Shown piece after piece: positions 43,886-44,229 of a stretch of 44,229 bases of DNA. Numbering within the stretch: position 1 is the stretch's first letter; the number at the start of each line of letters is the position of its first letter. Location: positions 1-44,229 of the forward strand of contig VFJJ01000014.1 in assembly GCA_009886115.1 (NCBI GenBank). The letters are read 5' to 3'. Below the pieces are notes generated by a model that was given only the letters and a program-made list of their open reading frames with translations, made no database searches and was not told where the DNA came from. Position numbers and translations under genes: made by a program. This stretch comes from Actinomycetota bacterium (GTDB lineage Bacteria > Actinomycetota > Acidimicrobiia > IMCC26256 > VFJJ01).

Positions 43886-44229
43886 GTGCCAGCCCGGAAC
43901 CGAAGCACCCGGTCGTCGTCGGTTCGCCTCGATCGGGCGGGACGCGTACGGGGCGTGCCGTCGCTGGTGCCGTCGCTGGTGCTGTCGCTGTCGTTCGTGC
44001 TGTCGTTCCTGGTCACCGCCACGGTGCCGGGGATCGGATCGGCGCCGGCTGCGGGAGCTGCGCCCAGCCATCTCGGCGATCTCACCGGTCAGAGCCTCGC
44101 TCGGCCGATCGTGGGGATGGCGTCGTCGCCGTCGGGGTCGGGCTACTGGTTGGTGGCGTCCGATGGTGGGATCTTCGCGTACGGCGATGCCCGGTTCTTC
44201 GGGTCGACGGGGAATCTGCGGTTGAACCA
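43886..44229 (+). CDS. Start of a secreted tandem-repeat protein (truncated at the edge)
   Basis: At least 114 codons, open at the right edge. GTG 43886 has GGAG eight bases upstream. A very basic n-region ([21 protein letters not shown]) leads to a hydrophobic signal core and SAPAAGAAP. Then comes the first copy of a repeat: [36 protein letters not shown]. This [13 protein letters not shown] unit is, from general knowledge, found in long, secreted, beta-propeller-like repeat proteins of Acidimicrobiia, whose function is unknown. The contig presumably ends because the following copies are too similar to assemble. Confidence 0.8.
   Translation, partial: MPARNRSTRSSSVRLDRAGRVRGVPSLVPSLVLSLSFVLSFLVTATVPGIGSAPAAGAAPSHLGDLTGQSLARPIVGMASSPSGSGYWLVASDGGIFAYGDARFFGSTGNLRLN

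Overview
The window looks like a complete or nearly complete contig from a high-GC actinobacterium, probably of the class Acidimicrobiia. Three things point there: strong G/C bias at third codon positions throughout, actinobacterial gene neighbourhoods (LysM protein-nrdR-nrdJ; purE-purK; APC permease-trkA-trkA-OB-fold), and a secreted protein at the right edge carrying the [15 protein letters not shown]-type repeat that I associate with Acidimicrobiia. Both window ends lie in repeats (an ACAGGT microsatellite on the left, the repeat protein on the right), as expected if assembly stopped there. No rRNA, tRNA, CRISPR array, transposase or prophage is visible.

Layout. 1-4.7 kb: SOS/dNTP block, with a cluster of LexA boxes, a LysM cell-division-inhibitor-like gene, nrdR, a strong promoter with a probable NrdR box, and B12-dependent nrdJ ending in a strong terminator. 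4.7-7.6 kb: a YihY/BrkB remnant, an unrecognised 81-aa gene built from a duplicated module, haem A synthase ctaA, and a secreted NlpC/P60 hydrolase. 7.7-14.4 kb (minus): glycogen operon glgP-glgB-GH57/DUF3536 with tight or overlapping junctions. 14.5-18 kb (minus): a sugar-nucleotide epimerase with a CxxH/CxxC insertion and two membrane proteins, one ending in a nonamer-encoded Ala/Asp/Pro repeat. 18.1-22.7 kb (minus): RNA methyltransferase, thiamine pyrophosphokinase, F420-type oxidoreductase, purE, purK. 22.8-26.8 kb (plus): a GH26-like lipoprotein, a small hypothetical gene with a leaderless promoter, and typA.

26.9-33.5 kb (minus): an overlapping operon of DUF35 protein, Ltp2-like thiolase-fold protein, two acyl-CoA dehydrogenases, an acyl-CoA ligase and a LOG-Nudix fusion. 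The set resembles the part of actinobacterial sterol side-chain degradation that removes the last three carbons. 33.5-36.4 kb: a Cys/His-motif protein of unknown role, a PaaX-type regulator, and a divergent membrane desaturase. 36.4-42.2 kb: potassium homeostasis, with two tandem KimA-like permeases, two TrkA/RCK proteins and an OB-fold protein. 42.2-44.2 kb: a Thr-rich surface protein and the truncated repeat protein.

Most unusual items: the LOG-Nudix fusion; the perfect 24-bp-arm inverted repeat at 26837-26887; the duplicated-module small protein; two genes whose best signal-peptide start is an in-frame ATC just downstream of a -10-like box; and the four-box LexA cluster beside a microsatellite. 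Functional assignments are by motif and context recognition only; no database search was run.
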